NCBI GenBank assembly: GCA_022539475.1 | Contig: VCMS01000136.1 | Span: 91,028 to 155,027 of the forward strand | DNA length: 64,000 nt | Source: Gracilaria domingensis | Taxonomy: Eukaryota > Rhodophyta > Florideophyceae > Gracilariales > Gracilariaceae | Reading direction: 5' to 3' | Shown here: positions 1 through 10,465 of the stretch, one piece after another | Layout: every line of letters starts with the position of its first letter | How positions within the stretch are numbered: position 1 is the first letter of the stretch | The notes under the pieces: generated by a model | What the model was told of the DNA's origin: nothing | Databases searched by the model: none | What the model saw: the letters and a program-made list of their open reading frames with translations, nothing else | Program-made: the position numbers and the translations under genes

Positions 1-980
1 GTTGTAACCCCCACTCCGGTGGTTCAAGAGATAGTGCTTGAAGCTCAGCACTTTAGAAAAGTACCCATTGTTGGGTCGAATGTGGCGCAAATGCGAAACG
101 TCCACTTCGGGGTCGGAGTCCTCCTAGTCGACTGCGTCTGACCGGTCTGAGTCAGACTGCGAGTCGTCCGAGTCGGAAAAGCCAAGACCCTTGCGGGATG
201 ACTTCCTCCTGTTCCGACGTCGGCTTGGGGACTTCCGGGTCCTCCCTTTATCACGACTCAAGTGGGAATCGCGACCGGTACTCTTCTGCTTCCCTGGAAG
301 GGGACTGCTCAAGTCGGGTCTATCAATATTGGGGTCCCTGCCGCGTCTGGAATCTGCTTCATGTTCGGCAGGGATAGTGTTCGGATGCCATACCGAGACG
401 GCCGGCTGACGGTTTACAGTCAGCTCGTACCCAATGGAAGCGAGCTGGAGACGGCGCTGTACTTCAGTGTGCACACTGGTGGCAATAGCGCCGTCTAGAA
501 TTCCGGTGACGGTCATCTTAGAAGCGACCCGCTGGACAAGGGTATCCAGCAGGCCCTCCACTTCAGCATTAACCCGGTTGGGAATACGGCGCTGGACCTC
601 GAGTATCACCATAGTCTCCACGAGTGGCCTCAGGGCTTTGAGTGGCTCTCTCTCGTAACGGGTTGAACCTCGCTCCTTGCGGGTTGTTGCGGAATCCCAA
701 CCAGGGTCTCGGGCGCTGTTACCCTGGGGGTCTGCGGCTGCGGAGTCGCTTCTCGAGAGGCATGCTGGCGCATGGCCTGGAGAGGGTTCCGAAAGTCGGT
801 CGGGGAGGACTGACGGAGTATGCGCTCCGGGTTCTCCACGAGTGGTAGGATCCCTCCATGGGTACTTCGGGTGCTCGACCCCCCTGAATCGGGAGCAGGC
901 GGCACTTCGTCAGTGTCGTTATCCAGATGGGGTGGAGCAGGACCGGCGTGTCCATGAGAAGATTCCGCTGGGGTGGCCAT
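1..980 (-). pseudogene. Gag-like protein of an LTR retroelement, broken and cut by window edge
   Basis: The frame opens at ATG 980 (begins MATPAESSHGHAG) and is rich in Pro, Ser and Thr for its first 110 codons. It then loses frame near 640-660 and continues in another frame down to 124. That second part ends in an Arg/Lys-Ser stretch and an acidic Ser/Asp run (SDSDDSQSDSD). A TAG at 124-126 is followed by further open sequence in the same frame to base 1. Composition and position suggest the N-terminal part of a retroelement Gag, but no zinc knuckle or capsid motif is visible, so the family is uncertain. At least one frameshift and one stop make it non-functional as it stands. Confidence 0.4.
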
Positions 981-2692
981 AACAGTAGGCGGAAAGGAAT
1001 TTTTGTCCGCCTTGCTGCAAAATGAACCCAAATACGGACAAGTTCGAGAAAATATTAGAGGGAAAATGAAACGGCGCGGTGAAACCAAATGATCCGCGAC
1101 GGGTCGGAAAGGCCCGAGAGGGAAGAAATGATTCGAAAGCGACGAAGCAAATCCCGTCAGGGTCGAACTAACCAGAAAAGACCCGAGAGGGTAATTCTAA
1201 GTCGAGAGACCAGTTGTAGTACAGCCACAGGCCGTAACGACGTACTATGCCCTGATAAAGGAACAAATTGCGCAGCACCCTAGCGGGGACGAAAGAGCAC
1301 TGCACGGACGCTAACAGCGGGACGCTAGATAGGTGCGCAGCACCGGTAGTGACGGTAGGATCACCTTTGTGAAAAACTAGAGGATGAAAGAATCGGCTAG
1401 GGGGTGCTTGAGGTTTACCATGATGAGCTCTGCCCGGCGGGAGATGCTTCAGTGCACCTTCCACGGGCATAATCCACGTGTCGCAACCCTACACGTGTGG
1501 GACCCCGAGGTGCACCCTGTGCACACTAACTAAATAAAGTAATACTATGCACCCACGTGGGCGGTGCCTCTCACTGCACTACATTTCATATGGAAACATT
1601 CACCGGAACCATCGGTTGAGCCTAAGGCAAGGGCGCATTCGGAGAACCCGGCTGAGGGTCGTTCGATGCGCTCGCCTGACCCGGCGGGTGATAACAAAAC
1701 TGGTTCGGGTTCATCTATTCGTATCGGATACTTTACTGTGATCCAGTCTTGATGTCGGAGAACTCCGTTCGCCTGAGTCGTATCGCGCTTGCGAGGTATA
1801 GAAACCATGGAGTCGGTACCGCTCATCGAGGTCACGTATTTATGTATTCGCGTCTGCGCAAAACTTCTGACTCGAAGTCGTTCTGGCTCCAAGGAGGGGA
1901 GATGTAGAACAACGCATAATCGCGTGATAATCGAAAGGATGCTACTCATATAAGTAGGCATGAGTATAGGAGGATGCACTCTCAATGTATGAGTGGGACC
2001 CAATTTGGGCGGCTACTTTTGGATGGCTCTCCCAGATTTTTACGTGTAATCAGGGGTGCCATTGCTAGTTGTTACCGCTAGGTGGACGCGTGTATGAAAC
2101 GGCCGTGTGTGCACATAACGGGAGGATAGGTGGTGCAGCGGAGGTGCCTGACACTAGATTAGCGGCGTGTATGGACCCCTGCGCGTGTGTAACACGTGTA
2201 CATAGTTGATTCGTAGACCTACGTATGTGAGCGCGATCTCGCGGACGCGACTGCATTTTTAAAATCAACCCAAGCACTCCCCAAGAGAATAATTTGTCGA
2301 GTAGCGCTCTTCCATGTGGGGTCAGCACGAGTGAGGCTCTGGCGCGAACCACTTACGTGGGTTATCACTCTCGTGATTATAACTGCGTCTCGTTATGGTG
2401 GTCATACCCTCTCGGCACCCTTGTTGCATGTGTCGTATTTGTTGTGCAAGACATACTCTTCTTTGGAGCATTCGACATGGAAATGAGTTTGGGTTTTTTG
2501 CATAGAGCAATCCTTGAAAAGATTGGATGAGGTATGATCCATTTGGAAAATTCTCCGAAAAAGTCTCGAAATGCGTTACACGGCGCATTTTTTGATTCAA
2601 AACCTGAGCTGCGAGGAGGTTTCTGAAAAACTTATAGTAATCTATTTGTAAAAGCCCGAAAAGAAGAGCCTGCTAATCTCGACGACAGTGCA
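981..2692. other. No gene recognised; probable 5' region of the gag-bearing element
   Basis: Short frames occur on both strands, but none shows a domain or sensible composition. By position this stretch could hold the untranslated leader and LTR of the minus-strand gag-like element at 1-980. I could not find a matching second LTR in the window, so no boundary is given. The last 50 bases (2643-2692) belong to a repeat that also occurs at 25400-25490. Confidence 0.4.
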
Positions 2693-2697
2693 CCAGA
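2693..2697. repeat. Target-site duplication CCAGA, left side of gypsy-A
   Basis: CCAGA lies directly outside the left LTR of gypsy-A and is repeated at 17921-17925 directly outside the right LTR. Five bases is the usual duplication length for Ty3/gypsy integration. Confidence 0.8.
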
Positions 2698-2942
2698 TGT
2701 AATACAGACGGGTGTACTCAGTATGATACGAAGAAATGATAAGATGTTGGGTCGTGTCTGGCTGCCCTTCGCGAAATAGGGGCAGACCAGGCCATACCTC
2801 TTTATTTATACCGCGCCTCAAAAGGGGCTTTCAATTGAAGCAAAGTGTGGTGTGACAGATATCTAGCTCGTAGAGTCACAAGTAGCTACAAAAGCGACAA
2901 TTCTAGTTTACAACAGATTGTAATACATACTACTGTGTCACA
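2698..2942 (-). repeat. 3' LTR of gypsy-A
   Basis: This 245-bp sequence reads TGTGACA...ATTACA on the minus strand and aligns end to end with 17676-17920. A purine tract abuts its 5' end at 2943, as expected for a 3' LTR. Confidence 0.85.
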
Positions 2943-2957
2943 TTCACCCTTTCTTTT
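2943..2957 (-). promoter_or_regulatory. Polypurine tract of gypsy-A
   Basis: On the minus strand the 15 bases AAAAGAAAGGGTGAA run directly into the TG of the 3' LTR. One T interrupts the purines. This is the expected primer site for plus-strand DNA synthesis. Confidence 0.7.
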
Positions 2958-2959
2958 GC

Positions 2960-3095
2960 TGAAGACGACCTCGTCAAAGCCTGAGTAGTCAGAAAAGCCT
3001 TAAGCAGGCCAGAACAATTACTAAGAGCACTTCGCGGTAGCCATGTTGCGTCATCAATAGAGTCGCTAACAAAACGCACAAGGTACTACGAGAAG
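2960..3095 (-). pseudogene. C-terminal half of the gypsy-A chromodomain
   Basis: The minus strand encodes a short stretch containing YLVRFVSDS and DDATWLPRSAL. It matches, position by position, the chromodomain of gypsy-B at 47225-47370 (YYLVQFVDDS, DDAVWLPRTAL). A TAG lies just before the YLV. The N-terminal half and the integrase tail are 4.8 kb away at 7915-8075, so the domain has been split by an insertion. Chromodomains at the integrase C terminus direct chromovirus integration to modified histones. Confidence 0.65.
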
Positions 3096-3616
3096 GAAAT
3101 AATTTGGAAAAAAGCAGCCTTCTGCTACTAAAGGTTGAGGTGATAACTAATTTCAAGCTTGAGTGTAAACTGTTTTAAAAACATCTTTTTTCAAATTTGT
3201 TGTCACTGATTAAGATATATAATTAGCACTTATAAAACCCAAAGGATGTAGAAAACGCTTATTACGACTGAGATTTGCATAGAACGGTGCTATTACTTAT
3301 TCTCTTCCCTTTCTAACTATTGTTTGATCGAAGTTTTAAGCATAGTAAAAAAGACGGGTATACCTATTTTTTAATTCTCATAGTTTTCGTGAAGTGAAGA
3401 TATCAGTAGAAGTTCGCGCTGAATCTGATACTACTTAAACTTGGCTGATCTAAAGGCAATATTATAAGTATATGAAAGGTAGTATTATTTAAAATAATTC
3501 TAAAACCTCACAATTGTGAAACCAAGGAATGGTTTAGTTGTAAAGATTGTAGTAGTGGTACTAGCTTGAAAGAATAATTTAGAGCGTTTTCATTTTGCTT
3601 TCATTTACTAAATACA

Positions 3617-4345
3617 ACCGGTTCTAGGCATTATGCTCAAGAAAAGAACGTTTTACATACACCCAGTGACCACATTAGACGTGGCTCACTCTATTTGAGG
3701 TAAAGAAAAATAAGTGAGGTCTACAATAAATGATGTGGGCCACAATAAATTCGTTACCACACTATAAAGGGTACAAACCCATATAATGTGGGCCACATTA
3801 TTTAGTATAGACGCAAATAATGTGGGTTAGTTATGACATTATGCAACGATAAAAGTAAATGTTTCGATTCATTTAACTGCCTTAATGGAGTATATTGAGT
3901 TTGGAGATGATATTTGAATAAGATTGGAAAAGTTTATTAACTTTGTATTGCTAAATTTCTAAAAAGATGTCGTTTTCGAATCATTGGTTGCTTTCTTAAG
4001 GTCATATGGATGTATACAAAATGTAAATCATTGATAAAACACAATCAAGAACGTTTACAGACACCGTATAATATAGTTGAAATTGTTAAAAGTTGAAAAC
4101 TATTTCGTTTCAATCGCAGAGAGCGCCACTTTAGAGTGTTCTAATGTGTTACCCACATTACTTTCGACACCTTCTAAAACGGTTGGTCCCATGAATACCG
4201 TAGGTCACACTAAATATGTTAGCACACTAATAAGTCACCCACGTCTACTGCGGTCACTGGGTGTACTGATAAATACATACTATGTATCAGTATATACAAC
4301 GTTCTCTTCTTTAGCATACTGTCTAGAACCGGTTGTAGTTAGAAT
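3617..4345. repeat. Imperfect inverted repeat, AT-rich
   Basis: The left arm (about 3617-3690) begins AACCGGTTCTAGGCATTATG and includes CACCCAGTGACC. The right arm (about 4237-4345) reads the same on the opposite strand with scattered mismatches and an extra block of about 25 bases. Short motifs resembling AATGTGGGCCACATTATT, themselves near-palindromic, lie in the inner part of the left arm. The structure resembles a foldback or MITE-like transposon. Confidence 0.6.
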
Positions 4346-4629
4346 GAGCACCATACTAGAGATTGATGCGGGGTCTATGATGCTGAAAATTAATAAGACG
4401 CATGGAAATATCATTTTCCGGGTTCAAAACGGGTGGCGAAGAGAGCAAACCGCAAGACTTGATTTTTAGGAAAGTCCTAAGCCTACAGATCTTACGAGAG
4501 TTTCTGGGTTGCGATGTAAACCAAAAACATTTGAGAAACGCCGGAGACAAGTACCCAGTGGATGGAACAATAGGGCTGTTGGGCGCGTCTGGACGCAGTT
4601 GTTCGAGCTACAGAATTTGAAGGAGGGCA

Positions 4630-5181
4630 GTGGAAGGGGGGCGTAAATGGAAGGTTTTGCTCTCCAACCAGTTCCGGAAGTATGTTCCACACGCACTGGA
4701 AGGTATACTGATAGTTGTACGAATAAAAATGGAGCAGGAGTATGAAAGGGAGGTCAGGAACGACCCAGTGGTTCAAGACCCGCCCCATGGAAATAATGAA
4801 GGTTTTGGAACTGTGGCATACTGGATACCGTCTAAGAAGAAACTATATCCAGCTGTTCGAGAAGATGTATTCAAAGAAGAGATTACGGAACATCTTGGAA
4901 CCATGTTAGACTGCTTTACTGGGTATTTCGACCCACGGGATCGCGTTTACTCCCGTATAACAGCAATCGACGAAATCCGAGATACGAATCTGATCGATTG
5001 CAATGTGAATGTCGGGGAATACATTAGGGAACGAAATGGGACAGGTGTGGACGATAATCATGAAAAGAGGGAGAAGAGGAGGATAGTATCCAAAGTACAT
5101 GAACGGTCTATGTTGACAATGTTCCGTAGTAAGAGTATGATGAACGTGGGCTCGATGGTTGCGATAGAATTTGTAATGTAG
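4630..5181 (+). CDS. Unrecognised open frame, 183 codons
   Basis: A continuous plus-strand frame starts at ATG 4630 and ends TAG after EFVM. It is charged and rich in Asp, Glu, Lys and Arg, with no recognisable motif, signal peptide or membrane segment. It lies inside the unclassified insertion in gypsy-A, opposite other open frames on the minus strand. It may be a chance frame in decayed transposon DNA, and no function is proposed. Confidence 0.25.
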   Translation: MEGGRKWKVLLSNQFRKYVPHALEGILIVVRIKMEQEYEREVRNDPVVQDPPHGNNEGFGTVAYWIPSKKKLYPAVREDVFKEEITEHLGTMLDCFTGYFDPRDRVYSRITAIDEIRDTNLIDCNVNVGEYIRERNGTGVDDNHEKREKRRIVSKVHERSMLTMFRSKSMMNVGSMVAIEFVM

Positions 5182-6039
5182 AAACGATGGAAGTGCCAGT
5201 GAGGGGGAGGGAAAAATGATCGAGCAGGGTAGTTTTTGCGAATGACGTGTACGGAGCCTTTGATTGAGGAGAATGGGGTATATGTAGTTTGAGACACTCA
5301 GAAGCGGAAGTGATGTAGGTCTGGAAAAGAGAAGAGGGAAAGTTGGACTGCCTGAGATTGTTGATAAGCTCGTCTGCGGAGCGCTTCCCGAGTTTCGTAG
5401 CGATGGAGGAAATGTATGTGACGAGATTCTGAATATTCTCACTTGAAGTGGGTGGAGAAATGTCAAGACCTGAACCTGCGGGGAGAGACTGAGAATTGAG
5501 TGGGGATTGTGGTGTAGCAAGATGTGCTTCGTCAAAAGAACTTATGGAGAGATCGAGCTGCTGTTCTTCATACGGTTCGTTAGTGGCGAGTGCTACATTA
5601 TCGGAGGTGCGGCTGGAGGGAGAAGAGAGAGTGGGTTTAGTACTGCTGAGTGGGCGACGTTTCGATCGTGGGGGGAAGAGGGAACCGCGGGGGCCTGTAG
5701 GGGTGAAGAAAGGGTTTGGGTCGTGCTGGTGGCTACAACGTTTCTGATGTCGCGCGAGGGAGGCGATGGAGTTTATGTGAAAGGCTCAGCGAGGGAAGCA
5801 ACAGATGTACATGATGCTGTCGGGCGGAGAAGAGTGGGGGGGGGGGGGGGAATCGGGACATTGGAGCTGAGGAGCGGAGGTAAAAGGTGCAGTTGCGCAA
5901 CTTGTAGGAAATTGTTGGCGCTCCGTATTGGGGTGAATATAGGGAGAGTCAATCGCCGCCATGCACGTGGTAGTGTACGTGCATCACCATATGTGTACGT
6001 CGAGGTGGGAAAGAATTGAAAAAAACAGAAAAGAAACAT
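5117..6039 (-). pseudogene. Ser/Pro-rich open sequence with one internal stop
   Basis: One minus-strand frame stays open for about 305 codons except for a TAA at 5773-5775. The first half is Pro/Ser-rich. The second half looks more structured, with a stretch containing NLVTYISSIATKLGKRSADE followed by further helix-like sequence. No family is recognised. A homopolymer of 15 Gs (plus strand, about 5836-5850) lies inside the first half. It could be the only coding relic of the 4.8-kb insertion, but the reading is tentative. Confidence 0.3.
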
Positions 6040-6186
6040 TCCTAAATTTTTGAGCCCATACTTTGCCGCCGGCGTGAATTCTACAATAGTGCTGTACTGG
6101 AGAAGTCAGAGAAGTGCAATAGCAGAGGCCTGACCAGGGCGACGTGAGATCTGATCATGGCCTTTCTCTGCGACAGACTATCTTCC

Positions 6187-6425
6187 AGATGATACGAGTT
6201 ACATGCAGGTACGTGAAACATGTAACGGTTGCGATTTTACCTGCGTTTTTATTCCGATCTAGTTGTCGCTGATCGAGTTCTACGCAAGCGATGTACGAAA
6301 ACCGGGCTATACATTATCTCGCAGATCATGTGAGTCACATGCAGGTACGGCTTCGACTCTACGTTTTTTCTCCGATCTAGTTCTTGCTGACTGCGTTTGA
6401 CGCAAGGGTTTGACCAAGAGCGATC
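6187..6425. repeat. Two diverged direct repeats of about 105-135 bp
   Basis: The copy at 6187-6322 and the copy at 6323-6425 share the blocks CACATGCAGGTACG (first copy TACATGCAGGTACG) and TCCGATCTAGTT and the ending ACGCAAG, in the same order. A weaker third copy may follow near 6540-6680. Confidence 0.55.
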
Positions 6426-6859
6426 AAAGGTTATAAGAACAACGAGCGCGCATGTTTTTCAATGCTACACCACTTAGTAAGTACCAGGAAAGCGTTACGT
6501 CGATCGTTTCGAGTGACAAATGTAGAAGTTCTAATGACTAACTGCTGTGTTTCAGTTCTCGTTTAACGACGTTTGAGTTTTATATGGACATGTATGTGAC
6601 ACAAACGTATCAAAAAGGCTGTATGTTATCTGAGTACTAACTGTGTGTCTGTGTCTCAATACTGCTTCAAGCAAGAAGTTCTTGCGGGGTCTTGATTCTT
6701 GATTAGATCATCGACGCGGACAAACAGTGTGTTGGTGATGGAGAGGTAAGAGGTTTGTGTATCGATGAGACATGCTTTGTTTGCTTTGAATGTGGCTACT
6801 AACTTTGTATGCCTTTACGGATTCTTGTGGAGATGCCATCAAAGTACATGGAATTTTGC

Positions 6860-7345
6860 GAAGGAAGATTTTGCTGAAATTCAGGGTGTTTCGGTGAAGT
6901 TTATCGTGTTTTTCTTTGATCAGGGTGATTTGGTGAATTTCATGGTGGTTTAGTGCAGTTCATGTTGTGTTGATGACGTTCGTGGTTGTTGCTTTGATCA
7001 TGGTGTTTTGGTTGATCATGGTGCTTTGGTGAGGTTCATGTTGTTTTCGTTGGATCATGGTGTCTTCATTTGATAATGGTGTGTTGGCGATGTTCAGGGT
7101 GTTTTTGTGAAGTTCATTTTGTGTTGGTGACGTCCATGGTGTGTTCCTGACGTTCTTGTGTTTTGGTGAAGTTCATGATGTGCTTCTGAATTTCACGTCG
7201 TTTTCGTGAAGTTCATAGTGTGTTGCCGAAGTTTATGGTGTATTGGTGTCGTTCATGGTGTGTTGCTTTTGTTCTTATGTTTTGGTGAAGTTCATGGTGT
7301 GTTGCTGAAGCTATTCTGTTTCGCTGAAGTTTAGGGTGTTTTGCT
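6860..7345. repeat. Degenerate minisatellite, unit about 20-24 bp
   Basis: About 480 bp consist of repeated variants of GTTCATGGTGTGTTGGTGAA on the plus strand, with substitutions in nearly every unit. The short frames within it are artefacts of the repeat. Confidence 0.75.
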
Positions 7346-7914
7346 CAAAGTCGACCTTTGCATGAAGAAGTGGTGAAGATTTCTCCCGGGTTTGTTTCTG
7401 CGGATGAAACCCAGAATCCAACCTCACCACTTTCTCATGCTCAGTTCGCACCCGCTGAGCACCACTGCGACTCGCAATTCGGGAATCCTCATAATGCTCA
7501 GAAGGTACTGCAGCAAATGAATATTTCAGGCGTGGTATCTTCGGGGATTCGCTGGGTTCGGTCCAGATTGGTCCGCTCATTGGCGCCTTCATTGGGTCCG
7601 ATGGTGAACCATCCGAATGGGCCCATTCAATTAGAGCACATGCAAAAGTGAAGGCCTGGAACTACGGTTCTGGCGTCTTTCAGAGTTGCTAGTTTTAGAT
7701 GTCTAGTATCAACAACATAGCTTATTTTAGCCTTTCTCAGAATCCTTCAATAGTCGTACTTTTTTCTAGTTTTTCCTCCGAATAGGAACTACAGAAAGTG
7801 AAATTTAACATATGAAAAACTAGCATTTCGAAACTAGCATTTCTGGACTGCTGACTAGCAAAACGAGAACACAGACGTTGAAAACTCGGCAATTAAAGCG
7901 TCCGCGCCCCAATA
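7346..7914. other. Right part of the 4.8-kb insertion, no gene recognised
   Basis: Overlapping frames of about 95 codons exist on both strands at 7311-7651, but neither shows a motif. The remainder is AT-rich without visible structure. Confidence 0.4.
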
Positions 7915-8110
7915 TCTCTTGACATTATTGCTCAATTACTTCATTGTTATCAATCACGATGTCCAACAGGCCCTTGTTGTCATCATGAAAGAAACAGAGC
8001 TTGGCAACATGAAACACGTTATGTGGGCGTCGCATAGTAGGTGTCATATTGATACGATAGGTTCCCAAGCAAAACCCTTTGACATTAAATCATCACGCGG
8101 CGGTAAATGA
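7915..8110 (-). pseudogene. Integrase C-terminal tail of gypsy-A, broken
   Basis: The DNA aligns with gypsy-B at 47395-47520, the part of integrase between catalytic core and chromodomain. Shared blocks include CGATGTCCAACAGGCCCTTG against AAATGTCCAACGGGCCCTTG. The reading frame is lost, and about 240 bp of unrelated sequence separate it from the core at 8332. Confidence 0.55.
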
Positions 8111-8331
8111 CATTGATGCCTTTTAATAGAATGTAAGGGCACTTTCGAGGAGTTTAATCTTTTCAAAAACTCACACTCATGGAAATGTCAGTGAAACAAA
8201 AACGTGCTTATTATTCTATGACGTTGGTCATATTACCTCACTAGACCAGTCATCTTCTCTGCAAGTGTACTGGAAACCCTTTTAAGTTTCCCTTAACGAG
8301 TTTTGTCTGGAGTTACTGGCCCAAATCGATC

Positions 8332-9159
8332 TTAAACCTGAAAAGGGCGAATGAAACGAGGTTGCCACTTCTTCGGAAGCGACGAGTGGCGTGTGAGTGC
8401 GAGCTTATCAGCCCAAAGAAGAACTATATCTCCGCGTTCAAACAATATGTCGCGGCGATGGCGGTTGGCGTAATAGGTCTCATCAGATTGCGCCTTCGTT
8501 GAATGTTTGCGTGCCAAAGTTACCATCGCTTGGCGTCGGCTTACGTAGTCTATGGCAGACTGTGCGCCATCAAAACACTGTCCAAACAAACGCGTGACGA
8601 ATGTGTGCGGGTTGTAGCCAAGAGCGATTTCGAAGGGGGAGAGCCGAGTGCTGCTGTGTGGAGAAGAGTTGTACTCAAACTCAAGTGTAGGGAGCATAGT
8701 GTGCCACTCAGAAGGTGAGGTATCGGTGGAAGAGCGAAGCATAGTTGAAAGCGTACTGATGAGGTTCTCGGATTGACCATCGGTCTCGGAATGATCGGCG
8801 AGAGACGTGAGGTTACGAACGTTGAGTAGCTGCGTGAGCGTTTTCCAGAACCGTGAAGCAACCTTGAGGTCCCTGTCCGATACGAGGTTGTGAGGCACAG
8901 CATGCTTCGTGAAGAGATGGCATTCAAAGAGAAATGCTGTGTCGTGCTCGCTGGCTGACTTTGACGTTGGGATGAACAGGGACTGCTTCGAGAGTTTGTC
9001 CACGATGACCAAGATGGAGTCGAAGCAGTCGCGGCTGACGGGAAGCTCGGTGAGTAAATCGAACGTTACGACCTCCCAGCATCGGTTTGGAATGGGTAGT
9101 GGTTGCAGAAGTCCTGGAGGCGCTTTAAAGACGCATTCCAGGATTGGCAATGGCCGCAT
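8332..9159 (-). pseudogene. Integrase core of gypsy-A
   Basis: An open stretch of 275 codons encodes the catalytic core of a Ty3/gypsy integrase. The three acidic residues are visible: Asp in VTFDLLTELP (about residue 34), Asp in VSDRDLKV (about 95) and Glu in DGQSENLIS (about 131). They are followed by the usual TRLSPFEIALGYNPH segment and the Lys/Arg-rich end. The open stretch begins inside the zinc-binding region, whose upstream part is in another frame, and stops where extraneous sequence interrupts the C-terminal tail. The core itself is well preserved although the element around it is not. Confidence 0.8.
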
Positions 9160-9308
9160 TGTCGAACGAAGCGGAGGATGTGGTGGTACATGTGTGGCCA
9201 GAACACGCTTCGGGCTCGGTTAAAGTAGGTCTTATCTGCGCCGACATGACCAATACCATGGAAGTAGCGGGTGAGTTCGTCGCGCAGGTCGCCTTCAGGT
9301 ACATACAA
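9066..9308 (-). pseudogene. Integrase zinc-binding (HHCC) domain of gypsy-A
   Basis: The frame contains FHGIGHVGADKTYFNRARS and RFVRQCGHCQSWNA, which supply the His...His...CxxC ligands of the integrase N-terminal domain. It is shifted by a frameshift relative to the core that follows at 9159. Confidence 0.75.
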
Positions 9309-10222
9309 GCGAAGGAAGCCAGGGCCTGTCCAGTAGATTAATCCATCCCATACAGAAGAGTTATGGCTATGCGACGTGACCTCGCAGAGGCTTCGTTCGT
9401 GGCTGTTGTCGATGCTGCGGACATGATGTGGTCAGCCAGGGCGTCTTTGGCGTAAAGTGCGCGCACGCGCGAGTGGAGGTCTGAAATGTGGACAGTAAGC
9501 GAGCGGAGTACAGGATAATGGTCGAGCCTGCGACTGAGTGCATCGGGGGCGATGTTGCGCTTTCCTGCGAGACATTGAACCTCAAAGAAATGTTCCGGGA
9601 TCTCGTCTAACCAGCGACATTGTCTGCTGGTCCGCTTTGTTTTTGACTGCAGATAGCGGATGGATCGTGGTTCGTTTGTAGCAGGAATCGTCTTCCACGC
9701 AAGTGCGGACCCCAGATACGAAGCACGATTATCACAGTAAGCAACTCTTGATCGCCGGTGTCCCAGTTGCTCTCGGTAGGAAGGAGACGGTGGGAGAGGT
9801 ATGCGATTGGATGACTTTCCTGTGACAGAGTTGCTCCGGCAGCGTGCTTGGAAGCGTCGGTTGGTACAACAAATGGTTTTGATGGGTCTGGGTGCGCCAG
9901 TACGGGTGCGGAGAAGAGAGCGGCCTTGATTGAATCAAACGCGGACTACTGCAAGGGCGTCCACTCAAACTTGTGAGAGCAAAGAAGGTCAGTTAGCGGT
10001 TGCAGAATCGCAACATATCCCTTAACAAAGCGGCCGTATAAGTTGGCTGGTCCAACAAACTGCTGGACCTTTTTGAGGTTTGCGGTCGTTGCCAAGTCTC
10101 GAAAAGATGACACCAGGCGCTCCTGGGTAGAAAATCTTTTGTCCGAGACTTTAAATTCCAGAAAGTAAACTTCTTTCACTCCGAATGCGCACTTGCTAAG
10201 CTTCGCGTACAGGTTGTGTTTC
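9309..10222 (-). pseudogene. Reverse transcriptase end and RNase H of gypsy-A
   Basis: Read leftward from the copia-1 insertion point, the minus strand first encodes the RT thumb/connection (HNLYAKLSKCAFGVKEV, then QQFVGPANLYGRF). It then encodes RNase H spread over several frames (WDTGDQELL is visible). It lines up with gypsy-B 48829-49400. Frameshifts and stops are frequent from 9960 leftward. Confidence 0.75.
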
Positions 10223-10227
10223 CGTAG
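10223..10227. repeat. Target-site duplication CGTAG, left side of copia-1
   Basis: CGTAG precedes the left LTR of copia-1 and is repeated at 14847-14851 after the right LTR. The two flanks rejoin in the RT frame of gypsy-A at this 5-base overlap. Confidence 0.9.
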
Positions 10228-10465
10228 TATAAAAGGTTCTACGATCAGACTACTGTCTCTTCGTTCTTTACCGATTCGTTCCGAAGCACGGCTTAAGTAG
10301 CCATTGTGTTCCATCTACTAGTTCTTCCAGAAACTTCATCTCACCAACAATAGCTTAGACATATCTAGTAAATTCAAATTCAGTACTTACAAAAATATCT
10401 ACTCTGTAATCAGAAGGGTGAGAATGTAAACAACTTTCGCAAGCAGGAATTCACTATCAACATCG
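10228..10465 (-). repeat. 3' LTR of copia-1
   Basis: It matches 14609-14846 with substitutions at three internal positions and one at the outermost base. It contains a start codon and about 29 codons of open sequence identical to the 5' copy. Confidence 0.95.

Larger units (their letters stand above)
3096..7914. mobile_element. 4.8-kb insertion of unknown type inside gypsy-A
   Basis: The boundaries are set by comparison with gypsy-B, whose chromodomain and integrase tail are continuous; they are accurate to about 20 bp. The insert carries an AT-rich inverted repeat (3617-4345), Ser/Pro-rich open sequence on the minus strand (5117-6039), direct repeats (6187-6425) and a degenerate minisatellite (6860-7345). 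I see no reverse transcriptase, transposase or LTR pair. It may be a non-autonomous element, or several insertions stacked together. Termini and target duplication could not be fixed by eye. Confidence 0.5.

Noticed and set aside
1545-2003. Minus-strand frame of 152 codons right of the gag-like sequence
   Set aside because: No motif, irregular composition; more likely leader or LTR of the retroelement.
6860-7345. CRISPR-like array
   Set aside because: Units are degenerate, contiguous and without spacers; it is a minisatellite.
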